DNA from: Polyangium sp. 6x1 | GTDB lineage: Bacteria > Myxococcota_A > Polyangia > Polyangiales > Polyangiaceae | Direction: 5' to 3' | DNA: 64,000 nt | NCBI RefSeq assembly: GCF_029946515.1 | Contig: NZ_JARZHH010000023.1 | Span: 101,585 to 165,584 of the forward strand | Shown here: positions 8,440 through 17,884 of the stretch, piece by piece | Layout of the letters: each line of letters begins with the position of its first letter | Numbering within the stretch: the first letter of the stretch is position 1 | Notes under the pieces: model-generated | What the model saw: only the letters and a program-made list of their open reading frames with translations | Databases searched by the model: none | Told to the model about the DNA's origin: nothing | Translations under genes and position numbers: made by a program

Positions 8440-9762
8440 TCCCTTCGAATCACCGTCGCCCACGTCGAGCAGCACGGCGACGAGCATGTCGCTCATCACG
8501 TTCACGGCCGAGCGACACCGCGCAATGAACCAGTCGACCGTCATCACGAGCGGAATGGCCGTGGCGATCAAGGCGTCCGGCAGCCCCGCGGCGCCGAGCA
8601 CGAGCGGCAGCACGACGAGGCCCGCCTCCGGGATCCCCGCGATTCCCGCCGCCGCCATGACCGACGCGAGCCCGATCGTGACCTCGCCGCCGAGCCCGAG
8701 CGGCGCGCCGACCGCCTGCGTCAAGAAGACGGCCGTCATGGCCTCGTAGAGGAGAATGCCGTCGTTGTTGAGGTTCGTCCCGATGCACGCCGCGAGCCGC
8801 GCCGACGCGGGCGAGACGCCCATGCGATCGAGCGCCTTCAGCGTGAGGGGCACCGTGGCGAGGCTCGAGTTCGTCGAGAGGCCCGTCAAGATGGCGTCCG
8901 CGCCAATGCCGAGATACACGCGCGGCGGCTTTCTCCCGACGAGCCAGGCGACGAGCGGGTAATACACGAGCGAATGCAGCGCCATCGCCGCGACGATCGT
9001 GACGAGGAAGATCCAGAGCGACGCGAAGATCCGCATCCCGGCCTTGCCCACGACGTCCGCGACGACGCCGAGCACCGCGATCGGGACGACGCCGACCACG
9101 ATGTCGAGCGCCTCGACGAGGATCGCATACATGCCGCCGATGGCCTGCTCGATCACCGCAATGCCACGCTCGGTCCCCTCGGCCGTCCGCGCCCGCGCGC
9201 GCCGCAGCGCGAGGCCCGCGAGCAGGCCGAGCAGGACGACCGTGATGATGCTGTTTTCCGAGAACGGGTCGACGAGGCTTTTCGGGACGTAGCTCGAGAC
9301 GTTGTCGAGCAGGCCGAGGCTGCCCTTCTTCGAGGCCGCGAGGAGCTCCTGCGCCGAATCCGAGGTCGCGGCGCCCGGCCGGTGGAGCTCCGCGAGCGTG
9401 CCCGAGAGGTGCCGCCCGGGCGAAAAGGCGTTCATGATCGAGAGGCCAATGCCGAGCGCCACCGTCGCATTGATCGCGCAAATGAGAAGGAGCCGCGCCC
9501 CCTTGCGGAGGGAAATGTCGGTTTTGACGAACGCGTCGAGGATCGCGAAAAACACGAGCGGGACGGCGAGCGCCTTGAGGAGCTTGACGACGAGCAATCC
9601 CAGGCGGCCGAGCTCGGCGTTGCCGATGCTGCCGAGGAGGTACTTTCGCTCCCCGAACGCGAGCCCGAGCACGATGCCGAGGACGACGCCGGAGAGCACG
9701 CGCACGTAGAGCGGGATTCGTCGGTTGGGTTGCTCTCCCCCGCAGCTTTTTTGCTCCCCCAT
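8341..9762 (-). CDS. dicarboxylate/amino acid:cation symporter (DAACS/SLC1 family)
   Basis: ATG at 9760-9762 gives 473 aa. The protein has about eight membrane segments plus re-entrant loops. Family signatures are LSTNSSLATVPLTLKAL (SSxxTLP-like hairpin 2 region) and IGTNLNNDGILLYEA, the equivalent of the Na+/substrate-binding NMDGTALYE motif of glutamate transporters. It should import a dicarboxylate or acidic amino acid with Na+ or H+. The last ~33 codons are Gly/Asp/Arg-rich and lie antisense to the thioesterase gene; they look like a late C-terminal extension. It diverges from the WD40 kinase gene, with about 130 bp between starts. Confidence 0.9.
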   Translation of the reverse strand: MGEQKSCGGEQPNRRIPLYVRVLSGVVLGIVLGLAFGERKYLLGSIGNAELGRLGLLVVKLLKALAVPLVFFAILDAFVKTDISLRKGARLLLICAINATVALGIGLSIMNAFSPGRHLSGTLAELHRPGAATSDSAQELLAASKKGSLGLLDNVSSYVPKSLVDPFSENSIITVVLLGLLAGLALRRARARTAEGTERGIAVIEQAIGGMYAILVEALDIVVGVVPIAVLGVVADVVGKAGMRIFASLWIFLVTIVAAMALHSLVYYPLVAWLVGRKPPRVYLGIGADAILTGLSTNSSLATVPLTLKALDRMGVSPASARLAACIGTNLNNDGILLYEAMTAVFLTQAVGAPLGLGGEVTIGLASVMAAAGIAGIPEAGLVVLPLVLGAAGLPDALIATAIPLVMTVDWFIARCRSAVNVMSDMLVAVLLDVGDGDSKGSGAAARQGGGKGVADLLGDAGRPLGGGRDECP

Positions 9763-9890
9763 GGCCACGGCAGTCTTCCCGCGGGTCCCCGGCGCCGTCA
9801 ATTGTCATGGTGAGCCCTCGACGCGGCGGCTAGCATGGCAGCTGGCTTGCGCGTGTTTGCATGGCGAGCGGCGCGGAGAGGATCGGGGCG

Positions 9891-12800
9891 ATGAACGGGC
9901 CATCGCGGGGACCGGGGGAGGCGGAGCAAGGGCAACCTGCGACGAGCGCGCCCGTCCCGCGCGGCGTAGGCGCGGATCTCGGCGCGGCGAGCACGTTGTC
10001 GATGAGCCAGGCCCCGTCGGGGCTCACGACGCACGTGCCGTCGTCGGGGCGCTGGAGCTCCGCGAGGCTGCCGCTCGTCGATCGCGCGAGTTATCTCGTG
10101 GAGTGCGAGGTCGCGCAGGGCGGAATCGGGCGGGTCCTCTCGGCGCGTGATCAGAGGCTCGATCGGCGGGTGGCGCTGAAGGAGCTGCTCGACACCGGCG
10201 TCGCCGCCGAGGACCGGTTCGTCCGCGAGGCGCTCTTGACGGCGCGGCTGCAGCATCCGTCGATCGTGCCGGTCTACGAGGCCGGGCGCTGGCCCACGGG
10301 CGAACCATTTTATTCGATGAAGCTCGTCTCCGGGCGCCCGCTGTCCGAGATCATCGACGGCGCCCGCACGATCGACGAGCGTCTGCCGCTGCTCACGCAC
10401 GTGCTCGCCGTCGCCGACGCGGTGGCGTACGCGCATGAAAAACGCATCATCCACCGCGATTTGAAGCCCGCGAACGTGCTCGTCGGCGCGCACGGCGAGA
10501 CGCTCGTGATCGATTGGGGGCTCGGCAAGGACCTATCCGAGCCGGTGGTGGACGTCGGGCAAGGTCCGGCCTCCGAGGACGAGGAGGGGGTGGCCTCCGT
10601 CGACGGCGACGGGATCACGCTCGTGGGCGCGGTGATGGGGACCCCCGCGTACATGCCGCCCGAGCAAGCGGCGGCCGAACCCGTGGACGAGCGCGCGGAC
10701 GTGTACGCGCTCGGAGCGATTCTCTATCACGTGCTCGCGGGGCGCCCGCCGTACGCGGGCGTGAGCGGCATCAAGATCCTGCAGCGGGTGCTCGAAGGCC
10801 CGCCGACGCCGCTCGGCAAGATGCAGCGCGGGATCCAGCTGGATCTTCTGGCGATCGTGGACAAGGCGATGGGCCGGGATCCGGCCGCGCGGTACCCGAC
10901 GGCGAAGGCGCTGGCCGAGGATCTGCGGCGGTTTCTCGCGGGGCAGCTCGTGGGCGTGCACTCCTACACGACCCGCGAGAAGGCGTGGCGATTCGCGCGC
11001 AAGCATCGCGCGGCGCTTTCGGTGGGTGCGGCGGCGCTCTTGGTGCTGGTCACGGCCGCGGGGCTGTTTCTCACGAACGTGATGAAGGAGCGCGATCGCG
11101 TCACGCGGGAGCACGCGATGACGGAGGAGGCGCGCAAGAAGGCGGTGGACGCCGAGCATCGGGCCGTCGCGCACGCCGACGAGCTGACGCTGGTGCAGGC
11201 GCGCGCGGCCGTGCTCCGGGACCCGAACGAGGCGCTCGCGTGGCTGAAGACGCTGTCGCCGACGTTCGAGCAGTGGAGCTCGGCGCGCCTCGTGGCCGCC
11301 GACGCCTGGGTGCACGGGCCGGCGCAGGTGCTGCGGGACCAAAAAGGGGCCGTCAATCGCGTCGATATCTCGAAGGACGGGAGGCGGCTCGTCGTGGCGA
11401 GCGACGATCACTCGGCGCGCATTTACGATCTCACGACGGGCGCGTCGATCGAGCTCTGCGGGCACGAGGACGAGGTCTGGTTCGCGACGTTTTTCCCCGA
11501 CGAACAGCGCGTGCTGACGACGGGAAAGGACCGGACGATCCGCGTCTGGGACGCCGCCACGGGCGCCGAGATTTCCACGCTGCGCGGGCACACGCGCCCG
11601 ATCGTGTTCGCCCACCCGTCGCGCGACGGCAAGGAGGTCGTGAGCCAGGCCGACGACTGGACCGTGCGGGCCTGGGACGTCGCGACGGGCAAGCACCGCG
11701 TGCTCGCGTCGGACCCGGAGATGACCCTGAAAGGGGCCTTTTCGTCGGACGATCGCCATTTCGTGACCGCAGGGAGGAGCGGCGTCTTGACGCTGTTCGA
11801 TCGGATGACCGGGGAGTCGTTCGTGCTGCCCGAGATGCGCGTCCACGACGCGACGGCCCAGCTTTTGCCGCGGTTCCCGATGGGTTTTTCGCCGGACTCG
11901 CGCCTGCTCGCGGCCGGCGGTCCGGACGGGGCCGTGTGGCTCTGGGACATGCAAAAGAAGGACAAGCCGCGGAAGCTCGAAGGCCAAGACGCGGCCATCC
12001 TGCGGCTCACCTTCGCGCACGACAGCTCGCGCGTCGCGACCGCCACGACGGATGGAACGGTCCGGGTCTGGGAGCTCGCGACAGGCGCAGTCACGACGCT
12101 GCCCACGTACGACGGCGTGGTGTTCGCACTGGCCTTCTCGCCCGACGGGCGCATGATCGCGTACGGCGGCAACGATCACGCGGTGCGGCTCGTCAACTTC
12201 ACGACCGGGGAGCGGCGCCGGTTCGTGGGCATGCGCGACAACGTGTCGGACGTGCAGTTCTCGGACGACGGGACGCGGCTGGTGGTCGCGAGCGTCGACG
12301 GCACCGCGCGCGTCTTCCCGCTCGATACGACGCCGGGCCGCGTGCTCGGCCGGCACGAGGGGGCGGCGTTCGAGGTCGACATCTCGCCCGCCGGGGAGAT
12401 CGTGCTCTCCGCCGGGGCCGACGGCGTCGCAGAGCTCTGGCCCACGCGAGGCGGCGCCGAGCCCGTCACGCTCGCGGGGCACGTGGGGCGGGTGGAGCAC
12501 GCAGAGATCTCCCCCGCCGGGGATGTCGTCGCCACCGCGGGCGAGGACGGCACGGTCCGCCTCTGGGACACGCAAGGCCACGAATTCCGGGCGTCCCGCG
12601 CGGAGGGCGCGGGGGCGCCGGTGATCGGGTTCTCGCCGAACGGGGCGTCGATCGCGATCGGCCACGCGACGGGCGTCGTCGAGCTCTGGGACGTGGACTC
12701 CGGCGAGGCGCGCGTGATCGGCCGCCACGACAAGGCGATCCTCTCGCTCGTGTTCTCCGCGGATGGAGCGAGGCTCGCGACGGGCAGCGCCGACAGGACC

Positions 12801-13409
12801 GCGCGCATCTGGAAGCTCGCCACGGGCGAGAGCCGCGTGCTCGGCGGCCAGGAGGAGGCCGTCGAGTCGGTCGCGTTCTCACCCGACGGCAAGGTCGTCG
12901 CCACGGGCTGCCTCGATCACAAGCTGCGGATCTGGGACGAGGGCGCCGAAGGGCCCCGGACCTACGACGCGAGCGGGTATCGCGTCGTGGGTTTGTCGTT
13001 CACGCCGGATGGCGAGACGCTGCTCAGCCTGGGCGAGGACGCGACGGTGCGGGTCTGGGACGTCGGGACGGGCGTGATTCGCAGCGTGCTGCGCGGCCAC
13101 AACGGGCCCATTCACACGCTCGCGCTCGCGGCGAACGGCGCCGCGCTCGTGACGGGGAGCGACGACAAGACGGTGCGGCTCTGGGACCTCGCGATCGGCG
13201 AGGGGCGCGTGCTCGGCACGCACGAGAGCGCCGTGCGGGACGTGGACATCGCCCCCGACGGGAGCTGGGCCGTGTCCGTGGGCCGCGACGGCACGGTCCG
13301 GGTTTGGCCGGACGACCTTCCCCACGAGCCCGAGGCGTTACGCGCCTGGATCGCCCGATCGGTGCCCGACACGGTCGAGCATTTCACGGACGCGATGCTC
13401 GCCCATTGA
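9891..13409 (+). CDS. Ser/Thr protein kinase with about sixteen WD40 repeats
   Basis: ATG 9891 is chosen because a GGAGAGGA ribosome site lies 8 nt upstream; ATG 9861 is possible. Product about 1172 aa. Kinase domain residues about 65-350: Gly-loop VAQGGIGRV, VALKEL lysine, HRDLKPAN (188-195), DWG in place of DFG (208-210), GTPAYMPPEQA. One membrane span near 375-397 is followed by a coiled stretch and about sixteen WD40 units, enough for two complete propellers. The topology puts the kinase in the cytoplasm and the propellers in the periplasm. A bacterial Hanks-type receptor kinase is the clear reading; ligand and substrates are unknown. Its stop is 6 bp from the convergent stop of the next gene. 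Confidence 0.95.
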   Translation: MNGPSRGPGEAEQGQPATSAPVPRGVGADLGAASTLSMSQAPSGLTTHVPSSGRWSSARLPLVDRASYLVECEVAQGGIGRVLSARDQRLDRRVALKELLDTGVAAEDRFVREALLTARLQHPSIVPVYEAGRWPTGEPFYSMKLVSGRPLSEIIDGARTIDERLPLLTHVLAVADAVAYAHEKRIIHRDLKPANVLVGAHGETLVIDWGLGKDLSEPVVDVGQGPASEDEEGVASVDGDGITLVGAVMGTPAYMPPEQAAAEPVDERADVYALGAILYHVLAGRPPYAGVSGIKILQRVLEGPPTPLGKMQRGIQLDLLAIVDKAMGRDPAARYPTAKALAEDLRRFLAGQLVGVHSYTTREKAWRFARKHRAALSVGAAALLVLVTAAGLFLTNVMKERDRVTREHAMTEEARKKAVDAEHRAVAHADELTLVQARAAVLRDPNEALAWLKTLSPTFEQWSSARLVAADAWVHGPAQVLRDQKGAVNRVDISKDGRRLVVASDDHSARIYDLTTGASIELCGHEDEVWFATFFPDEQRVLTTGKDRTIRVWDAATGAEISTLRGHTRPIVFAHPSRDGKEVVSQADDWTVRAWDVATGKHRVLASDPEMTLKGAFSSDDRHFVTAGRSGVLTLFDRMTGESFVLPEMRVHDATAQLLPRFPMGFSPDSRLLAAGGPDGAVWLWDMQKKDKPRKLEGQDAAILRLTFAHDSSRVATATTDGTVRVWELATGAVTTLPTYDGVVFALAFSPDGRMIAYGGNDHAVRLVNFTTGERRRFVGMRDNVSDVQFSDDGTRLVVASVDGTARVFPLDTTPGRVLGRHEGAAFEVDISPAGEIVLSAGADGVAELWPTRGGAEPVTLAGHVGRVEHAEISPAGDVVATAGEDGTVRLWDTQGHEFRASRAEGAGAPVIGFSPNGASIAIGHATGVVELWDVDSGEARVIGRHDKAILSLVFSADGARLATGSADRTARIWKLATGESRVLGGQEEAVESVAFSPDGKVVATGCLDHKLRIWDEGAEGPRTYDASGYRVVGLSFTPDGETLLSLGEDATVRVWDVGTGVIRSVLRGHNGPIHTLALAANGAALVTGSDDKTVRLWDLAIGEGRVLGTHESAVRDVDIAPDGSWAVSVGRDGTVRVWPDDLPHEPEALRAWIARSVPDTVEHFTDAMLAH

Positions 13410-13415
13410 TCCCCG

Positions 13416-16400
13416 TCACTCGGGGGTTCGCCCGAGCGTCGCGAGGGAGCGGTGGTTCTTCTCGGCTGCGCGCGGCCCGTGCGGGGACGGGAGCCTCAGG
13501 GTTTGGAGCGCGTCCTTCAGCGTCGCGCGGGTCTCGACGCGGCCGAGGCCGATGCCGAGCGAGACGATCGTGCGCGCGACCTCGGGCCGGATCCCGACGA
13601 TGAGCGCGCGCGCGCCGAGCAGCTCGACCGCGCGCGTCATGCGGAGCAGGTGCTCGGCCGTGACGGCGTCGACGCTCGCGACGCCCGTCAGATCCAGGAT
13701 GGCACAATGGACCGTGCGCTGCGCGATCGTGGCGAGAAGGACCTCCATGGCCCGCGCCGCGCGGGATTCGTCGAGGGCGCCGAGCACGGGCATGGCGACG
13801 ACCCCGTCCCACACGTCGAGCAGCGGGGTCGAGAGCGTGCGGATGTCCTCGCGCTGTTGGTGGATGATCTCGAGCTGCTCGCGCAGGGTCTCCTCGGCGT
13901 GCTTGCGCGCCGTGACGTCGAAGAAGAAGCCCGAGAGGAGCCTTTGCCCGCCCTCGCGCTCGGAGACGCTGACGACCATGTGCAGCCACACGGCGCGGCC
14001 GTCCTTGGTGCGCAGGCGGTACTCGACGCCGCCGGGGGTCTCGTCGGCGGAGGCGCGGGTGAAGGCCGCGAGGGCGAGATCCCGGTCCTCGGGGTGCGCG
14101 TGATCCCGCAGGAAGTTCGGCTTGTACCAGGCGCTCGTGGGCCAGCCGAGCCGCTCCTCGGCCTGCGGGCCGACGTAGGTGAAGCGCTCGGTCTCGGCGT
14201 CGGCCTCCCAGGGGATCACGCCGGCGATCTCGACGAGGCGGCGCATGCGCTCCTCGCTGCGGCGGAGGGTCTGCTCGGTGCGCCGCCGCTCGTTGTTCTC
14301 GCGGGCGAGGTCAGCGTAGAGCTTGGCGTGATCGAGGGAGATCGCGGCCTGTGCGGCGAGGAACTCGAGCAGCGAGAGGCGCCGCGGGGTGAACGCGCCC
14401 GGGACGAGGTTGTTCTCCATGTAGAAGATGCCGATGAGCTCGGTTTGCCGCAGGATCGGCATGCACAGGACCGAGCGCGGGCGGGCGCGGGCGACGTAGG
14501 GGTCGGCCGAGAACATCGGCTCGGCCGTGGCGTCTTCGAGCAGGATCGGCTCGCACGTGCGCCGGACGTAGCCGACGACGGACGCAGGCAGGAGCGTGGC
14601 GAGATCGCGGCTGCGGCCGCCGGGGACCTCGATGTCGAGGCCCTGCGAGGTGACGAGGGCGCGGCCCGCGTGGGAGAGCTCGCTCCCGTCGGTCACGAGC
14701 AGGACGTGGCAGCGCTGGGCTCCGCCGTGCTCGATCACGATCCGCATGAGCGTGACGATGAGGCGCTGCAGGACGATCTCCTCGGAGACGGCGTGCGCGG
14801 TCTGGACCGCGGCGAGGACGTCGATGTCGAGGCCCGCGCCGCCGCGCGGGGGCTTCGAGGCGCCCGTGACCGGGTCCTCGATGAGCTTGGCGTAGCGGCG
14901 ATCGAGCTTCTCGACCCTGCCGCCCGCGCCCCAGCGGGCGTAGGCCGCGCGCGCGAGGCGCAGGTAGGCCGCGGCGATGGTGGGGAAGCCGCGATCGACG
15001 TAGAAGCGGATGGCGGCGTCGGCGGCGAGGGCCTCGCCATGGGTGAAACCGTTGTCGCGGGCGGCGGCGATGGCCTGGTCGTAGAGGCGCATCGCGTCGA
15101 CGTCGCGGCCGGCGAGGCGGCTGCGCTCGGCGAGGACGAGCGCGTGTTTGTGCTGGAAGTTCTCGGGGCAACGATCGGCCCAGCGCTCGAGGTCGGCGGC
15201 GAGCTCGTCGAGCGTGGAGAGGCGGGCGGCGAGCGTGGTGGTGCCGCGGCGGCCGGCCTCGGCGAGGGCCGCGAAGTACCGTTTTTCCGAGAGGAGGACC
15301 TGCGAGGCGAACGCCGGGGCGTGGGCCCGGAGCGAGGCGCTCGCGAGGAGCGCGTCGTCGTTCTCGCCGGCGAGGACGAGGGCGGCGAGGTCGAGCACGC
15401 GGCGCACGAGCGCGCCGAAGCGCATCGTGGACGGGGGAGGCTGCGCGTCGAGGTTCGGCGCGGGCGCGAGATCGTCGCGACGCCCGGGCGGCGGCGCGGC
15501 GCGACCCTTCTGCTGTCCCACGAATCGCTCGATCGCGCCTATGAGCTCGCCAATTCCTTCGGGATCGTTTGAATCGCGTCGCGCCTCCTCGTGGGTTCGC
15601 ACCTCGCGGGCGACGTCGTCGAGCGGGTCGCCTTTCAGGAGCATGAAGAGCGCGACGAGGGCGCCGCTCCGACGCGCGCACGGGGTGTTGCCGGAGGCGA
15701 GGGCCGCGGCGTGGGCGCGCCTCGAATAGGCGATGCTCGCGCGCAGGTGGTGCGTCCAGATGGAGATGTTCGTGGCGAAGCACGCGCCGACGATGCCCTG
15801 GAGCAGCGCCGAGCCCATCTGCTCGCAGAGGTCCATCGCCACCTTGCCGAAGCGGTAGCCGGCCCGGTGATCCCCGTGGCGCCCCACGAGCGCCGCGCCG
15901 AACGCGACGTGCCCCACGACGGACGCGGACGCGTTGCCGTGGAGGAGCGCGAGCCGGACGAGGTGGCATGTCACGACGTCGGCGACGTCGGGCCCGAGCG
16001 CCTGCGCGGACGGGTGGACCGCGAAGAGCGCCGCCGTGGCCGCGAGCGCCTCGGGGTTCGTCATGGGCTCGAGGTCGGCGATCTCCTCGATCGCGCGGTC
16101 CCCGAGCGCGTCCCAGGTCGCCGCGAACGCCGCCGCGACGTCGTCGGGGCCCGGCCGCTCGGGCAAGCGTACGCCGAGGGGCGCGAGGCAGGACGCCGCG
16201 CGCGCGTAGGCCTGCTCGTGCTCGCCGAGGCTCGCGTGCAGGTCGATGAGGATCCGCGCCGCGGTTTGTCTCTCGATCTCGCTTCGAGCGCGCCGCTCGA
16301 GCTCCGCGACGCGCGCCTCGGTCCCGTGCCGATCGCCGCGCTTGGCCGAGCATTCGGCCTGCGAGAGGCGGATTTTCCAGGCGAGATCGGGCGGGATCTC

Positions 16401-17681
16401 CGCGGAATCGTCGTGGCCTTCGAGCAGGTCCGCTGCCGCGCCGAGGTAGTCGGCCGCGACGCTCGACGCGCCCGCGTTCCGCGCGCGCCGGGCGGCGGCG
16501 AACGTGATCGCGCAGAGCCGCGCCCTCTCCGCGGGGGCGAGCGGCGCGCGGGAGGCCACGGATCGCGCGAGCAGGATGTGCCCGGCCGCGTCGTAGAGCG
16601 ACGCGTTCGGCTCGCCCTCGCCCATCCCGCGGGTGAGGAAGGCGCCGAGGCGCAGGTGCATGGCCGCGAGGAGCGCGGGATCGTCCTTCGTGGCCTCGCG
16701 CCGGACGTCGCGCGCGGTGAGCGCGTCGGCGAACACGTACGCGGCGCCGTCGCGGCCGAGCAAGCCGGCCTCCTCGACGGGCGCGAGGCGCGCGGCGGCC
16801 TCGTCCGGGGTCGCGCCGAGCGCGGCCGCGACGGCGTCGAGATCGGCCGTCCGGCCGAGGCAAGCGGCGGCGGCGAGCGCGTGGCGCGAGGGCTCCTGGA
16901 GGCGCGCGACGGCGGCGTGCCTCGCCGTCATCACCGCGTCGCTCTGCGGGCCGAGGTGCACGCCGTCCACGCGGGGGCCATTCGTCTGGAGCCACGGCCC
17001 GAGCGTCTCCTTCCAGGCGGGGTGCGCGCCGTCCGAGAACGTCGCGGCGATCAGCAGGTACCGGCACTCCGTGCTCTCCAGCAGGCGCATGACGAGGCGC
17101 AGCGTGGCGCTGTCGGCCGCGTCGATGTGGGAGAGCGCGAGCACGAGCGGCCGCTCGGGCACGGCGAGCGCCGCGAGCAGGCGGAGCAGGGTCGTCGTCG
17201 TGCGCTCGTCGGCGAACGCGGGGGGCAGGGGTTCGACGGGACGATCGGCCGTCACGAGCGAGGCGAGCGCCGGGCAGAGATCGCAGAGCAGGCGGCCGTT
17301 GCCGAGCATGGCCTCGTCGACGCGCTGGCGGAGGAGCGGACCGAGGGAGCCGGGCTCCGCGCCGAGCGTCGAGGCGACGCGGCCGAACGCGGAGACGAGC
17401 GGGCCATAGGGTTCGCCCGCGTGGATCAGGTTGCCCTCGCCCGAGAGCACGAGCGTGCATCGTCCGATCGCGCTCTCGCAGAACGAGCGCAGGAGCTCTG
17501 CGCGGGCGGCGCTGCTGCCGCCGCCTACCAGGAGCAGCTCGGGCGCGCCGCCGGCCGCGACGCGGAGCATCGCGCTCTCCAGCCGGAGGAGCGCATCGTC
17601 ATTCGGGTGTGCCGCGGCGGGCGGCGTCGCATTGCGGTGGGACGCTATCGATTCCACGAGAGGTTTCCTGGGACGCACCAC
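13416..17681 (-). CDS. giant ATPase-like/GAF/PAS/STAS signalling protein
   Basis: 1421 aa from a GTG start. The N-terminal ~450 residues resemble the ATPase module of myxobacterial kinase-ATPase-sensor proteins, but the P-loop region reads LLVGGGSSAARAELL and lacks GKS/T; LVLALSHIDAADSATL resembles Walker B. A long helical TPR/MalT-like stretch follows, then GAF (about 950-1110), PAS (about 1140-1265, AWYKPNF...HPEDR) and a C-terminal RsbR-type STAS domain (about 1280-1395, AILDLTGVASVDAVTAEHLL). No kinase domain is present at either end. By family it would tune a stressosome-like partner switch. The residue after VD is Ala, where the PAS-STAS protein at 29071 has Thr. Confidence 0.85.
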   Translation of the reverse strand: MVRPRKPLVESIASHRNATPPAAAHPNDDALLRLESAMLRVAAGGAPELLLVGGGSSAARAELLRSFCESAIGRCTLVLSGEGNLIHAGEPYGPLVSAFGRVASTLGAEPGSLGPLLRQRVDEAMLGNGRLLCDLCPALASLVTADRPVEPLPPAFADERTTTTLLRLLAALAVPERPLVLALSHIDAADSATLRLVMRLLESTECRYLLIAATFSDGAHPAWKETLGPWLQTNGPRVDGVHLGPQSDAVMTARHAAVARLQEPSRHALAAAACLGRTADLDAVAAALGATPDEAAARLAPVEEAGLLGRDGAAYVFADALTARDVRREATKDDPALLAAMHLRLGAFLTRGMGEGEPNASLYDAAGHILLARSVASRAPLAPAERARLCAITFAAARRARNAGASSVAADYLGAAADLLEGHDDSAEIPPDLAWKIRLSQAECSAKRGDRHGTEARVAELERRARSEIERQTAARILIDLHASLGEHEQAYARAASCLAPLGVRLPERPGPDDVAAAFAATWDALGDRAIEEIADLEPMTNPEALAATAALFAVHPSAQALGPDVADVVTCHLVRLALLHGNASASVVGHVAFGAALVGRHGDHRAGYRFGKVAMDLCEQMGSALLQGIVGACFATNISIWTHHLRASIAYSRRAHAAALASGNTPCARRSGALVALFMLLKGDPLDDVAREVRTHEEARRDSNDPEGIGELIGAIERFVGQQKGRAAPPPGRRDDLAPAPNLDAQPPPSTMRFGALVRRVLDLAALVLAGENDDALLASASLRAHAPAFASQVLLSEKRYFAALAEAGRRGTTTLAARLSTLDELAADLERWADRCPENFQHKHALVLAERSRLAGRDVDAMRLYDQAIAAARDNGFTHGEALAADAAIRFYVDRGFPTIAAAYLRLARAAYARWGAGGRVEKLDRRYAKLIEDPVTGASKPPRGGAGLDIDVLAAVQTAHAVSEEIVLQRLIVTLMRIVIEHGGAQRCHVLLVTDGSELSHAGRALVTSQGLDIEVPGGRSRDLATLLPASVVGYVRRTCEPILLEDATAEPMFSADPYVARARPRSVLCMPILRQTELIGIFYMENNLVPGAFTPRRLSLLEFLAAQAAISLDHAKLYADLARENNERRRTEQTLRRSEERMRRLVEIAGVIPWEADAETERFTYVGPQAEERLGWPTSAWYKPNFLRDHAHPEDRDLALAAFTRASADETPGGVEYRLRTKDGRAVWLHMVVSVSEREGGQRLLSGFFFDVTARKHAEETLREQLEIIHQQREDIRTLSTPLLDVWDGVVAMPVLGALDESRAARAMEVLLATIAQRTVHCAILDLTGVASVDAVTAEHLLRMTRAVELLGARALIVGIRPEVARTIVSLGIGLGRVETRATLKDALQTLRLPSPHGPRAAEKNHRSLATLGRTPE

Positions 17682-17728
17682 GCGCCGTTCGACCCAATCG
17701 CGGGCGAAGCATCAGGCTGCGGGTAAGC

Positions 17729-17757
17729 GAGGGGCCTCGTAAGGTATCGAGCCCCTC
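17729..17757. other. short hairpin in the gap 17682-17884
   Basis: GAGGGGC / GCCCCTC, 7-8 bp with a ~15-nt loop, inside the 203-bp gap upstream of the giant STAS gene and downstream of the lipoprotein start-side gap. Both neighbours are on the minus strand. It may be an operator or leader hairpin for the STAS gene; otherwise I see nothing in this gap. Confidence 0.25.
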
Positions 17758-17884
17758 ACGTTCGCGTCAACGTCGCGTCATCGACCTGGCGTGCGTAATC
17801 GTCTTCGCTCCCCGTTCGATAGCGCGCAAATTCGCGTGGGGACGGCCTATGCAGAGGTGGGACAGAATCGGGAGGGAAAGCGGG

